Shown in pieces: positions 23,903 to 33,394 of a DNA stretch of 64,000 nucleotides (positions within the stretch are counted from its first letter, which is position 1; every line of letters starts with the position of its first letter). The position numbers and the translations under genes were made by a program. Below the pieces are notes generated by a model. That model was given only the letters and a program-made list of their open reading frames with translations. It was not told the origin of the DNA and did no database searches. This stretch comes from NVTR01 sp036479015 (GTDB lineage Bacteria > Pseudomonadota > Alphaproteobacteria > Rhodobacterales > Rhodobacteraceae): contig JAZGFB010000007.1 in assembly GCA_036479015.1 (NCBI GenBank), positions 1 through 64,000 of the forward strand. The letters run 5' to 3'.

Positions 23903-24156
23903 GTCTCTATTCCCTCAAAATGGCCGAGCGCAGTACTATGCTGCACTCTGTTTCCGTTTTGATCCCACCAATTAAGGCGGGTTGCCTCACAATTGCCCAA
24001 TTTCTGCCTTCTTTCATATCTTCCAGCAAGTAACTGTCAGATAAATAGAAAGTTTAAGGCAAAATCGTGGAGAAACTGGTGCGGCTTTGCATCAATTTGT
24101 TGACACTTTAAGGTCGGCCCTTTGGTTAACTACCATATCTTGTATGTCTGCCCGTT

Positions 24157-24762
24157 TTAGACCCAAGGTCTTAGCGGCGCTGACTTTGCTTCATATTCAT
24201 CAATGCTATTGGATTTCTCAAAAGTCAGCCCAATATCGTCCAAACCATTGAGCAAGCAGTGCTTTTGGAAGGCATCAACTTCAAATGAAATGGTGTCACC
24301 ATCGGATGTGGTGATCTCTTGGGACACCAGATCAATGGATATTTTCGCATTTGCGCCTTTTTCAGAATCCGCCATCAAAAGCTTTACCTGCTCGGGCGGC
24401 AAAACCACCGGCAAAATACCATTTTTTAGGCAGTTGTTGAAAAAGATATCCGCGAAGCTGGTGGAAACAACGCAACGAATGCCAAAATCTAACAATGCCC
24501 AAGGCGCATGTTCGCGCGACGATCCACAGCCGAAATTGTCACCGGCAATAATGATCTGAGCGTTTCTATAAGCCGGTTTGTTCAGCACGAATTCTGGTAT
24601 CTCAGAGCCATCGTCGCCATAGCGCATTTCATCAAAAAGATTGACGCCAAGGCCGCTTCTTTTGATGGTTTTTAGAAACTGCTTTGGAATGATCATATCG
24701 GTGTCGATATTTATCAGCGACATCGGGGCCGCCACGGCAGTTAGTTTTTCAAACTTTTCCAT
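24157..24762 (-). CDS. leuD: 3-isopropylmalate dehydratase small subunit
   Basis: Small swivel subunit of isopropylmalate isomerase, 201 residues, with DTDMIIPKQFLKTI, the NFGCGSSREHAPWAL block and FADIFFNNCLKNGILPV. Its ATG overlaps the leuC stop (TAATG), so the two subunits are coupled. Confidence 0.97.
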   Translation of the reverse strand: MEKFEKLTAVAAPMSLINIDTDMIIPKQFLKTIKRSGLGVNLFDEMRYGDDGSEIPEFVLNKPAYRNAQIIIAGDNFGCGSSREHAPWALLDFGIRCVVSTSFADIFFNNCLKNGILPVVLPPEQVKLLMADSEKGANAKISIDLVSQEITTSDGDTISFEVDAFQKHCLLNGLDDIGLTFEKSNSIDEYEAKSAPLRPWV

Positions 24763-26168
24763 TACAAAACTTTCCTTATATCTGTCAGCCGGCCTGTGAG
24801 CGCGGCTGCGGCTGCCATCTGTGGTGAAACCAGATGTGTGCGACCGCCCCGGCCCTGTCGGCCTTCGAAATTTCGGTTACTGGTGGCTGCGCAGCGCTCC
24901 CCTGGTGCCAGCTGATCCGGGTTCATTGCCAGACACATGGAGCATCCGGCCAAGCGCCAGTCAAACCCTGCGTCAGTGAATATCTGCGCCAGACCTTCTT
25001 TTTCGGCCTGGGCCCGCACCAGACCGGAGCCCGGCACGATCATGGCCCGCATACCGGCCTTTATTTTCTTGCCTTTAACGATCTCGGCAACGGCGCGGAA
25101 ATCTTCTATGCGCCCGTTGGTACAGGACCCGATGAACACCGTATCAATTTCAATATCGGTCAGCTTCATGCCGGGGGTCAGCCCCATATAGTCAAGCGCC
25201 CGCGACACGGCTTTGGATTTGCCTTCATCGAAGTCGTCGGGCGACGGGATCGTGGCCGAAATCGGCAGCACGTCTTCGGGCGATGTTCCCCAGGTTACCA
25301 GGGGTTCAATATCTTCGGCCTTTAGCGTCAGTACCTTGTCAAATACCGCGTCTTCGTCAGTGAACAGGGTTTGCCACCACGACACCGCATCATCCCATTG
25401 CTGCGGAGTTGGGGCATGGGGGCGGCCTTTTACATAGTCATAGGTTGTTTGGTCGGGCGCAATAAGCCCGGCGCGGGCGCCGCCCTCAATGGCCATGTTG
25501 CAGACTGTCATGCGACCTTCCATTGAAAGATCGCGGATGGCCTGGCCACAATATTCGATGACGTACCCGGTGCCCCCGGCGGTGCCAGTGGCCCCGATAA
25601 CGGCCATGGTGATGTCTTTTGCCGTTACCCCAGGGTGCAGGTGGCCGGTGATTTCGACCTTCATATTCAGGGATTTTTTCTGAATGAGAGTTTGGGTGGC
25701 AAGAACATGTTCAACTTCTGATGTGCCAATACCATGGGCCAACGCGCCAAACGCCCCGTGGGTGGCTGTGTGGCTGTCGCCGCAAACAACAGTCATGCCC
25801 GGTAGTGTCCAGCCCTGTTCGGGGCCAACAATATGCACGATACCCTGGCGCACATCGTCCACCGGGTAATAGTGAATGCCAAATTCCTTGGCGTTTTTGT
25901 CCAGCTCTTCTACCTGTATCCGGCTTTCTTCATTCTTGATTCCCAACGCGCGATCGGTCGTCGTGGGAACATTATGATCCGGCACCGCAATGGTTTTTTC
26001 CGGGGCGCGAACCGTGCGCCCGGCATTGCGCAGGCCTTCAAATGCCTGGGGGCTGGTCACTTCGTGCACCAGGTGCCTGTCGATATACAACAGGCTGGTG
26101 CCGTCTTCTGTTGCATGCACCAAATGGGCATCCCAGATTTTATCATAGAGTGTTTTTGCGGTTGTCAT
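24762..26168 (-). CDS. leuC: 3-isopropylmalate dehydratase large subunit
   Basis: Fe-S subunit of isopropylmalate isomerase, 468 residues. The [4Fe-4S] cysteines lie in IGSCTNGRIEDFR and GCSMCLAMNPDQ. Other landmarks are VCGDSHTATHGAFGALAHGIGTSEVEHV (region) and the C-terminal NRNFEGRQG. Leader structure is described separately. Confidence 0.97.
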   Translation of the reverse strand: MTTAKTLYDKIWDAHLVHATEDGTSLLYIDRHLVHEVTSPQAFEGLRNAGRTVRAPEKTIAVPDHNVPTTTDRALGIKNEESRIQVEELDKNAKEFGIHYYPVDDVRQGIVHIVGPEQGWTLPGMTVVCGDSHTATHGAFGALAHGIGTSEVEHVLATQTLIQKKSLNMKVEITGHLHPGVTAKDITMAVIGATGTAGGTGYVIEYCGQAIRDLSMEGRMTVCNMAIEGGARAGLIAPDQTTYDYVKGRPHAPTPQQWDDAVSWWQTLFTDEDAVFDKVLTLKAEDIEPLVTWGTSPEDVLPISATIPSPDDFDEGKSKAVSRALDYMGLTPGMKLTDIEIDTVFIGSCTNGRIEDFRAVAEIVKGKKIKAGMRAMIVPGSGLVRAQAEKEGLAQIFTDAGFDWRLAGCSMCLAMNPDQLAPGERCAATSNRNFEGRQGRGGRTHLVSPQMAAAAALTGRLTDIRKVL

Positions 26169-26201
26169 TGGGTTTTACCTTTGAGTTTTAAGGAGAGTCA
26201 G

Positions 26202-26307
26202 CGGATTTGGCGTTCGAAAACTATGCCAAATCCGGCTGGCCTCGGCCGTCATTACAAAAGCGCCAGGGCAGACGGGTATGATCATCCATGTCAAAAACGC
26301 GTTTCAT
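26202..26307 (-). promoter_or_regulatory. leuC leader: stem-loop with an overlapping short frame
   Basis: CGGATTTGGC (26202-26211) and GCCAAATCCG (26225-26234) form a perfect 10-bp stem with a 13-base loop, ending 33 bases before the leuC start. A 28-codon minus-strand frame (ATG at 26307, TAG at 26223-26221) runs through the 5' arm, where its last codons Pro-Asp-Leu-Ala lie, and stops in the loop. Ribosomes there would open the stem. The frame has only two Leu codons and no clear Shine-Dalgarno, so a leader-peptide role is tentative. Confidence 0.4.
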
Positions 26308-26435
26308 ACACGCGCAGTATCGTGTCATTCAGAGGCCTTCAAGGGGGGTGACAAAACCACCTTGCGGTTGGGGCAAAGCAACTTGGCTTGCTATCCCTGA
26401 CATCGCCGTGTCACAGTTTGCCAGAGGGGACGAAT

Positions 26436-27764
26436 ATGGAAACTGAAATCCAAGCGGTGCTGGAACAATCTGTTTCGCTTTGGTCAAGCATTACCGCACG
26501 CTTTGCCGGGCTGTCATTGTTGCGTGGCCAGATCCAGATCGCAATTTTGATCGGTTGCTTTGCAGTGGCGTTTGCCATGCGCAGTTGGTTCGGGCCCAAA
26601 ATACACGATTGGATGCGGGCGCGGGATGGCTGGCCAAAATGGCGGCTGCGGCTGTTGGTCATTGCCCATAAGCGGCTGCAACTTATCTTTTTTGTGCTGC
26701 TGGCCTGGGGCGCGAATGCGATTATGGCGCAGATAAAGGTGTTTCCGTCCTGGCGAAATTTTCTGGTGCTGTTTGCCAGCATCGCCACCGCCTGGTTGTT
26801 GGTTAGTCTTGCCGCCCGGCTGATACATAACCCATTGCTGCGACGCGTAGTCACCTGGAGCGTGACAATTTACGTGACGCTGTTTTATCTGGGCCTGCTT
26901 GTACCGTTCTCGACGTTCCTTGACGGATTGGCCATTCAGTTCGGCGAATTCCGCCTGTCGGTTCTGGCCATCGTTAAGGCGTTGGTTGTCACGGGTATTT
27001 TGTTCGCTATGGCGCGCGCCCTGTCGACGGGGGCAAGCAAGCGCATCCGGGACAGTCGCGATATTTCACCGTCCATGCAGGTGCTTATGACCAAGGCCCT
27101 GCAAATTGGCCTGTATGGGGCCGCATTTTTCATTGGGTTAAAGGCGGTCGGGTTTGACCTGACGGGTCTGGCGGTGCTGTCAGGTGCCATTGGTATCGGC
27201 TTGGGTTTTGGTCTGCAAAAAGTGGTGTCTAACCTGGTTTCCGGGGTCATCATTCTGTTGGATAAATCGATTAAACCGGGGGATGTTATTTCGTTGGGGG
27301 AAACCTTTGGGTGGATCAACACACTGGGCGCGCGCTATGTATCAGTTGTCACCCGAGATGGCCGTGAATTCCTGATCCCCAATGAGGATTTGATCACATC
27401 ACAGGTGGTGAACTGGTCCCATTCAAACGACTTTGTTAGGTTGGATATCCCGTTTGGCACCGCATATTCTGATGACCCGCATAAGGTGCGAAAACTGGCC
27501 ATTGAAGCCGCTAAAGGCGTGACCCGCGTGCTAAGCCATAAGTCCCCGGTCTGCCACATCGTCGGTTTTGGCGACAGTTCTGTGGATTACCTGCTGCGGT
27601 TTTGGATAAAGGACCCCACCGGCGGGCTGACCAATATTCGGGGCAATGTGTATTTGGCCCTGTGGGACAAATTCAAAGAAAATGACATATCGTTCCCGTT
27701 CCCACAGCGCGAAGTGCGGATGTTGGGCGGTGAGGGCCCGAAAGTGGATGCTGCCGTTGACTGA
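26436..27764 (+). CDS. MscS-family mechanosensitive channel
   Basis: 442 residues with several N-terminal helices (first near residues 32-52), then the MscS core. The pore helix and beta-domain entry read GAIGIGLGFGLQKVVSNLVSGVIILLDKSIKPGD (region), followed by GETFGWINTLGARYVSVVTRDGREFLIPNEDLI. ATG 26436 has AGAGGGGA just upstream. It gives protection against hypo-osmotic shock as a tension-gated inner-membrane channel. It is divergent from leuC. Confidence 0.92.
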   Translation: METEIQAVLEQSVSLWSSITARFAGLSLLRGQIQIAILIGCFAVAFAMRSWFGPKIHDWMRARDGWPKWRLRLLVIAHKRLQLIFFVLLAWGANAIMAQIKVFPSWRNFLVLFASIATAWLLVSLAARLIHNPLLRRVVTWSVTIYVTLFYLGLLVPFSTFLDGLAIQFGEFRLSVLAIVKALVVTGILFAMARALSTGASKRIRDSRDISPSMQVLMTKALQIGLYGAAFFIGLKAVGFDLTGLAVLSGAIGIGLGFGLQKVVSNLVSGVIILLDKSIKPGDVISLGETFGWINTLGARYVSVVTRDGREFLIPNEDLITSQVVNWSHSNDFVRLDIPFGTAYSDDPHKVRKLAIEAAKGVTRVLSHKSPVCHIVGFGDSSVDYLLRFWIKDPTGGLTNIRGNVYLALWDKFKENDISFPFPQREVRMLGGEGPKVDAAVD

Positions 27765-27868
27765 TTTGGGTAGGCCCGGAACCTGACGGTTTAGTAATTA
27801 ATTTACTAACGTTTGTTGAGAATCCGCCGCGCCGATGTTACCTATTGACTAAGGCCCGCACCGGGGGC

Positions 27869-28315
27869 ATGTCGGTGCTGATTAAAGGGGAACCGACTCC
27901 TGTCAAACAATCTCAGGTACCGCGCAAAGTGACCGCTTCCAAGCCAACAAAAAAACGTAGCAGCAAGAGACCTGGTGGTGATCGGCTTCTAAAGTTTGTT
28001 CTGTCGTGTCTTAACGAAGACAAAGCCGAAGATATTGTGTCGATTGATCTGGATGGCAAATCTGAAATCGCAGATTTCATGGTGGTGTGTTCCGGGCGGT
28101 CAACCCGCCAGGTTACCGCGCTGGCTGAGAAAGTCGGCGATAAGATTAAGCACGAATTCAACGTGATTAGCAAAATCGAAGGCAAAGATCAGGGCGACTG
28201 GGTGCTGGTTGATGCAGGCGACGTGATTGTCCATATTTTCCGCCCTGAAGTTCGGGAATTTTATCAGCTTGAAAAGCTGTGGACGGATCTTGGGCAGCCC
28301 GCCAAGAATACTTGA
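27869..28315 (+). CDS. rsfS: Ribosomal silencing factor RsfS
   Basis: RsfS binds ribosomal protein L14 and blocks subunit joining in starvation. The core (residues ~45-140) has DKAEDIVSIDLDGKSEIADFMVVCSGRSTRQV (region) and the DWVLVDAGDVIVHIF block. The N-terminus is longer than usual by about 40 residues and rich in Lys/Arg/Ser. ATG 27869 follows GGGGG; TTG 27845 is an alternative start. The stop overlaps the rlmH start (TGATG), the conserved rsfS-rlmH pair. Confidence 0.93.
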   Translation: MSVLIKGEPTPVKQSQVPRKVTASKPTKKRSSKRPGGDRLLKFVLSCLNEDKAEDIVSIDLDGKSEIADFMVVCSGRSTRQVTALAEKVGDKIKHEFNVISKIEGKDQGDWVLVDAGDVIVHIFRPEVREFYQLEKLWTDLGQPAKNT

Positions 28316-28785
28316 TGAAAATCAATATCTGCGCTGTTGGCCGTTTGAAGTCAGGACCGGAAAGGTCGTTGATAGATGATTACAGCAGCAGATTTGATCG
28401 CACCGGCCGCGCCTTGGGGTTGGGCCCGCTAAATATTATCGAAATTGAAGATCGTAACAACGGTGGCCTGCCTGTCGAGGCGGCGCTGTTGGAAAAGGCC
28501 AGCCCCGCCGGATCAATATTATGTGCGCTGGATGAGCATGGGCCGATGATTAGTTCACCGGAATTTGCGGATAAGTTGGCCAGGTGGCGCGATTTCGGCA
28601 ATGCCCAGGTGACATTCATTATTGGCGGGGCTGATGGCATCCATCCTGATCTGCTGGCCAAAGCCGAAACCAAGATTTCATTGGGAAAAATGGTTTGGCC
28701 GCATATGTTGGCCCGGGTCATGCTGGCTGAGCAATTGTACCGCGCTGCAAGCATTCTTGCGGGCAAACCCTATCACCGATACTAA
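28315..28785 (+). CDS. rlmH: 23S rRNA pseudouridine-1915 N3-methyltransferase
   Basis: SPOUT-class methyltransferase of 156 residues. It starts MKINICAVGRLKSGPE; the SAM knot region is FIIGGADGIHPDLL and the C-terminus is LAEQLYRAASILAGKPYHRY, the family end. Translationally coupled to rsfS. Confidence 0.97.
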   Translation: MKINICAVGRLKSGPERSLIDDYSSRFDRTGRALGLGPLNIIEIEDRNNGGLPVEAALLEKASPAGSILCALDEHGPMISSPEFADKLARWRDFGNAQVTFIIGGADGIHPDLLAKAETKISLGKMVWPHMLARVMLAEQLYRAASILAGKPYHRY

Positions 28786-28878
28786 CGGCTTACATTTTTC
28801 AGGCATTCATTCTGATGGATTGATATGCTTTTTTCACGGGGCACCGCGTGCCTGCCACAACTGTCAAAAGGGTCACCG

Positions 28879-30402
28879 ATGCAGACACCAAAACCGGTCA
28901 TACTATGTATTCTTGATGGCTGGGGTGACAGCGACAGCCGTGAAGGCAACGCCCCAAAGCTGGCCGATACACCGGTATTTGATCAGCTTAGGGCCAGCTG
29001 CCCGAACGCCAGCCTAATAACACACGGGCCAGATGTGGGGCTGCCGGCGGGCCAAATGGGCAATTCCGAAGTCGGCCACACCAACATTGGTGCCGGGCGG
29101 GTTGTGGCGATGGACCTTGGCCAAATTGATCTGGCCATTGAAGACGGTTCATTTTTCCAAAACCCGGAATTGCTGAAATTCAGTGCCAAGTTGAAAGAAA
29201 CCGGCGGGGCAGCGCACCTGTTGGGCGTGGTGTCAGACGGTGGCGTCCATGGCCATATTAACCATATGAAAGCCGCGGTGAAGGCGCTGACAGATGCCGG
29301 GGTGCAGGTGGTGATCCATGCGGTGACTGATGGGCGCGATGTGGCACCTGTGTCGGCGGAGAAATATTTTGATGACTTAGAGAAGGACCTGCCAGCGGGC
29401 GTTCGCATTGCAACTTTGTCGGGCCGGTATTTCGCGCTTGACCGGGACAACCGGTGGGAACGGGTCAACAAAGCCTATCGGACAATTGTCAGTGGTGAGG
29501 GCGAACACCATGCGGGGGCCAGCACGGCGGACGTGCTGGAAAGTGCGTATAACGCAGGCGTAACTGATGAGTTCATTCCGCCAACGGTGTTGGGGGATTA
29601 TGCGGGGTTTCTGGATGGCGACGGGTTGTTTTGCCTGAATTTTCGCGCTGATCGGGCCCGTGAAATTTTGGCGGCCATCGGTGCGCCGGGGTTTGACGGG
29701 TTTGCTACAGGGACCCGGCCCAAACTGGCCGCGATGCTGGGCATGGTCGATTATTCCCAATCCCACAGCCAATACATGACCGCCTGTTACCCGAAACCGA
29801 CCCTTAAGAACACGCTGGGGCATTGGGTGGCAAAGCAAGGCCTGACGCAATTTCGCATCGCTGAAACCGAAAAGTACCCCCATGTGACGTTCTTTCTAAA
29901 CGGCGGGGTCGAAGCGCCCGAAACCGGTGAAATACGCTTTATGCCCCCCAGTCCGAAAGTCGCGACATATGACATACAGCCAGAAATGTCCGCCGGTGAT
30001 GTGACCGATAATTTGGTTGATGCCATTGGCTCGGGTTACGATCTTATTGTGGTGAACTACGCCAACCCTGACATGGTTGGGCATACCGGCGATGTGGCGG
30101 CGGCAGTTGCTGCCTGTGAAGCTGTGGATCAGGGGTTGGCGCGGGTTGTGGACGCAGTCAAAGCCGCGGGTGGCGCGATGATTGTGACGGCAGATCACGG
30201 TAATTGTGAAACCATGATTGACCCGATAACGGGTGAACCCCACACGTCCCACACCACCAATTTGGTGCCTGTCATTGTTCTGGGTGCACCCGATAATTCC
30301 ACTATGCGGTCGGGCCGTTTGGCCGACCTTGCACCGACTTTGCTTGATCTGATGAACCTGCCAACGCCAGCAGAAATGACCGGGGAAAGTCTGTTGTCCT
30401 GA
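28879..30402 (+). CDS. gpmI: 2,3-bisphosphoglycerate-independent phosphoglycerate mutase
   Basis: Interconverts 3- and 2-phosphoglycerate using two metal ions. 507 residues: VILCILDGWGDSD (metal Asp), catalytic serine in GQMGNSEVGHTNIGAGR, HAVTDGRDV, LSGRYFALDRDNRW, and the metal cluster DMVGHTGD and TADHGNCE. ATG 28879 follows AAAAGGGT; the in-frame ATG at 28825 is less likely. The stop overlaps the next start (TGATG). Confidence 0.97.
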   Translation: MQTPKPVILCILDGWGDSDSREGNAPKLADTPVFDQLRASCPNASLITHGPDVGLPAGQMGNSEVGHTNIGAGRVVAMDLGQIDLAIEDGSFFQNPELLKFSAKLKETGGAAHLLGVVSDGGVHGHINHMKAAVKALTDAGVQVVIHAVTDGRDVAPVSAEKYFDDLEKDLPAGVRIATLSGRYFALDRDNRWERVNKAYRTIVSGEGEHHAGASTADVLESAYNAGVTDEFIPPTVLGDYAGFLDGDGLFCLNFRADRAREILAAIGAPGFDGFATGTRPKLAAMLGMVDYSQSHSQYMTACYPKPTLKNTLGHWVAKQGLTQFRIAETEKYPHVTFFLNGGVEAPETGEIRFMPPSPKVATYDIQPEMSAGDVTDNLVDAIGSGYDLIVVNYANPDMVGHTGDVAAAVAACEAVDQGLARVVDAVKAAGGAMIVTADHGNCETMIDPITGEPHTSHTTNLVPVIVLGAPDNSTMRSGRLADLAPTLLDLMNLPTPAEMTGESLLS

Positions 30403-31538
30403 TGAATAAGATACTGGTTAGTCTGCAAATATTGAGCCTTATTGCACTGCCGGCCTTTGCCGCAAGTGGCCCGGCTGAGCTGGCCCGTAAGGCTATGGAA
30501 AACCTGGATCAGGCGCATTTATCACTGGGTGAAGCATCTGGCGCCAATGACCGGGTGCGCGCCCTTAGCCAGGCCATTCGCGCGTTTGAGCAGGGGCTTA
30601 ATGCCCTGCGTGACAGCCTGCGTCGCACCGCCCTGCAAGAGGCCGCATTGACCCGAGAATTTGAAGCCGAAAGCCAAAGCGTGTCACAATTGCTGGGCGT
30701 CTTACTGTCAATTGACGCATCAACCGGGCCGGTAAGTTTGCTGCACCCAACCGGCCCCTTGGGGGCGGCGCGCTCTGGTATGATTGTTTCTGAAATTACG
30801 CCAGCCATACAAGCCGAGGCCGACGCCATACGCCGAATTCTTGAAGAGGTGACACAGTTGCGAAGCCTGCAACTGGATGCGGCGACAACCCTGAAATCAG
30901 GGTTAACAGGCCTGCAAAATGCCCGGACCAGTCTGAACCAGGCAATTTCCGAGCGCACCCAATTACCAAAAAGATATCTTGCCGACCCAGCAAATATTCA
31001 GAGCCTGATTAACAGCGCCGAAACCCTGGACGGGTTTGCAAGCGGGCTGGTCGAAATTGACTATACCCAAGATGCGGCCACCGGGATCAGGCAATTCTCT
31101 GATGCACAGGGCACGCTGTCATTGCCGGTCTCTGGCCAGATGTTGCGCAAGTTCAACGAATTTGATGCAGCTGGTGTAAGTCGCCCCGGTCTGGTTATTG
31201 CCACCCGACCCCAAGCATTGGTGACAGCGCCCTGGCCCGCGACACTGCGTTATAGTGGGCCGCTATTAGACTACGGAAATGTGATAATACTTGAACCTGA
31301 TTCAGGCACGCTTTTGGTGTTGGCGGGGTTGGAAACCGTGTATGGTGAAGCTGGGCAAGTACTTGCCCTTGATGATGCTCTTGGGTTAATGGGTGGATCT
31401 GCGCCGGACCCGAACGGGTTTATTGACAACACGTCAAGCGCCCCCGGTTCCGAAGCGACAGAAACGCTTTATATAGAGTTGCGATTGAACGGTAAGCCGG
31501 TTGACCCGGCGATCTGGTTTAAACAGACAAAGGAATAA
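30402..31538 (+). CDS. EnvC-like murein hydrolase activator with degenerate LytM domain
   Basis: 378 residues. A signal peptide (residues 1-20, ending FAA) is followed by a long helical region with coiled-coil character (~25-210) and a C-terminal LytM/M23-like domain. That domain keeps the fold landmarks (TAPWPATLRYSGPLLDYGNVIILE and a final ELRLNGKPVDPAIWF) but not the HxxxD and HxH zinc ligands. EnvC-type proteins lack these ligands and activate cell-wall amidases instead of cutting peptidoglycan. Coupled to gpmI and ctpA as in related bacteria. Confidence 0.85.
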   Translation: MNKILVSLQILSLIALPAFAASGPAELARKAMENLDQAHLSLGEASGANDRVRALSQAIRAFEQGLNALRDSLRRTALQEAALTREFEAESQSVSQLLGVLLSIDASTGPVSLLHPTGPLGAARSGMIVSEITPAIQAEADAIRRILEEVTQLRSLQLDAATTLKSGLTGLQNARTSLNQAISERTQLPKRYLADPANIQSLINSAETLDGFASGLVEIDYTQDAATGIRQFSDAQGTLSLPVSGQMLRKFNEFDAAGVSRPGLVIATRPQALVTAPWPATLRYSGPLLDYGNVIILEPDSGTLLVLAGLETVYGEAGQVLALDDALGLMGGSAPDPNGFIDNTSSAPGSEATETLYIELRLNGKPVDPAIWFKQTKE

Positions 31539-31545
31539 CCAAAAG

Positions 31546-32880
31546 ATGAAGAAATTCGCTATGGCCGCAGTTGGTGGCATTATTGCCGGTACAGTTCTGA
31601 CAACCCAGATTGCCGGCCCGCTTTTGGCGCAGGAAAGCCAGCGAAATGCATCCGTCTATGAGCAGCTTGATCTTTTTGGTGATATTTTTGAGCGTATCCG
31701 CGCGCAATACGTGGAAGAAGTTGATGAAAGCGACCTGATTGAGGCCGCGATTAACGGTATGCTGACCTCACTTGATCCCCATTCCAGCTATCTGTCCCCT
31801 GACGACGCCACTGACATGCGTGAGCAAACGCGCGGCGAATTTGGCGGGCTGGGCATCGAAGTTACCCACGAAGAAGGCTTTGTGAAAGTTATTACACCAA
31901 TGGACGACACCCCGGCCGACAGGGCGGGAATAGAGGCCGGAGATTTTATCACCCATGTAAACGGGGAAAGCCTGCTGGGCCTGGGGCTGGATGAGGCGGT
32001 TGTGCTGATGAAGGGCCCCATTGGGTCGGAAATTATCATCACGGTCGTGCGTGAAGATGTTGATGAACCGTTTGACGTTTCGATTGTCCGCGACACGATC
32101 AAATTGACGGCTGTGCGCAGCCGCGCCGAAGGTAACAGCGTGGTTATGCGCATCGCGACGTTCAACGATCAGACCTATCCCAACCTTGCTGACGGGATCG
32201 CCAAAACAATTGAAGAACTGGGCGGCATTGAAAATGTCGACGGTTTCGTGATTGATCTGCGCAACAACCCCGGCGGTTTGTTGAACCAGGCAATCAGGGT
32301 TTCTGATGCGTTTCTGAACGCTGGTGAAATTGTTTCGACGCGGGGGCGTGATCCGCAAAGTGGTGATCGTTACAATGCCGTGGAGGGTGATCTTGCCCAG
32401 GGGTTGCCGGTTGTGGTTTTGATCAATGGCGGCTCTGCTTCAGCCTCTGAAATTGTTGCCGGTGCTTTGCAGGACCACCGGCGCGCCATCATTGTTGGCA
32501 CTAAGAGCTTTGGCAAAGGGTCGGTGCAGACGGTTATGCCACTGCGGTCTGATGGCGCCATGCGGCTGACAACTGCACGCTATTATACGCCTTCTGGGCG
32601 TTCAATTCAGGCGCTTGGGGTGTCACCGGATATCATAGTTGAACAACCCCGCCGCAAGCCACCGTCAGAGGATGCAGAGGATACCGGTCGGCGCGACCGG
32701 ACCGAGGCCGACCTGCGCGGATCGTTAAACAACGACAGCCTGACCGAAGATGAGATTGCCCAAATTGAAGCCGACCGCGCCGCTGCTAAGGCCGCCGCAA
32801 AGCTGCGGGACAATGATTTTCAACTGGCCTATGCAATTGACATCTTAAAGGGGTTATCTGCCCTCAATTTCCAAAAATAG
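31546..32880 (+). CDS. ctpA: Carboxy-terminal processing peptidase (S41)
   Basis: Periplasmic serine protease of 444 residues. An N-terminal signal or anchor (MAAVGGIIAGTVLTTQIAG) is followed by a PDZ domain with GLGIEVTHEEGFVKVITPM and DRAGIEAGDFI. The S41 core has DLRNNPGGLL, the catalytic Ser in NGGSASASEIVAGAL and the Lys in GTKSFGKGSVQ. The C-terminal tail is acidic and Ala-rich. ATG 31546 follows GGAATAACCAAAAG. Likely turnover of exported proteins. Confidence 0.95.
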   Translation: MKKFAMAAVGGIIAGTVLTTQIAGPLLAQESQRNASVYEQLDLFGDIFERIRAQYVEEVDESDLIEAAINGMLTSLDPHSSYLSPDDATDMREQTRGEFGGLGIEVTHEEGFVKVITPMDDTPADRAGIEAGDFITHVNGESLLGLGLDEAVVLMKGPIGSEIIITVVREDVDEPFDVSIVRDTIKLTAVRSRAEGNSVVMRIATFNDQTYPNLADGIAKTIEELGGIENVDGFVIDLRNNPGGLLNQAIRVSDAFLNAGEIVSTRGRDPQSGDRYNAVEGDLAQGLPVVVLINGGSASASEIVAGALQDHRRAIIVGTKSFGKGSVQTVMPLRSDGAMRLTTARYYTPSGRSIQALGVSPDIIVEQPRRKPPSEDAEDTGRRDRTEADLRGSLNNDSLTEDEIAQIEADRAAAKAAAKLRDNDFQLAYAIDILKGLSALNFQK

Positions 32881-32894
32881 ACGGCCGTTTACAT

Positions 32895-33377
32895 ATGACA
32901 CCTGACGAGATTTCTATGCTGCCATATCGCCCGAATGTAGGCATTATGCTGGTCAACCAGACCGGGGGTGTATTTGTGGCGCAGCGGCTTGATAGCCCTG
33001 GATCGGCCTGGCAAATGCCCCAGGGTGGCATCGACAGTGGCGAAGAACCACGCGGTGCTGCATTGCGCGAACTGGAGGAGGAAACCGGCGTCAGCCCCGA
33101 ACAGGTGGATGTATTGGGGGCTTTGCCGGAATGGCTGTATTATGATTTTCCCGCGGATCTGGTTTCAAAGGTAGCCAAGGGGCGCTTTAAGGGGCAAAAG
33201 CAGCGTTGGTTTCTGATGCGTTTTCTGGGCAGTGACAGCGATATCAATATTGACACTGAGCACCCGGAATTTTCCGAATGGAAATGGGTTGAGCACACCC
33301 AACTGGTTGCCAATATTGTCCCGTTCAAACGCGACGTGTACCAGCGGGTTATTGATGAATTCAAACCCCTGTTTTAG
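32895..33377 (+). CDS. rppH: RNA pyrophosphohydrolase
   Basis: Nudix hydrolase that removes pyrophosphate from 5' ends of mRNA. 160 residues starting near YRPNVGIMLVN. The Nudix box is GGIDSGEEPRGAALRELEEETGV, spanning residues ~47-69. The following WLYYDFP and GQKQRWFLMRFLG are characteristic of RppH. 14 bases after ctpA, probably same transcript. Confidence 0.95.
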   Translation: MTPDEISMLPYRPNVGIMLVNQTGGVFVAQRLDSPGSAWQMPQGGIDSGEEPRGAALRELEEETGVSPEQVDVLGALPEWLYYDFPADLVSKVAKGRFKGQKQRWFLMRFLGSDSDINIDTEHPEFSEWKWVEHTQLVANIVPFKRDVYQRVIDEFKPLF

Positions 33378-33394
33378 GTCTAAATCGTAGTGAT

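Noticed and set aside
24100..24130. TTGACA with a following GTTAAC as a plus-strand promoter
   Set aside because: Spacing is poor (19 bases or more) and it points against leuD with no gene to drive.
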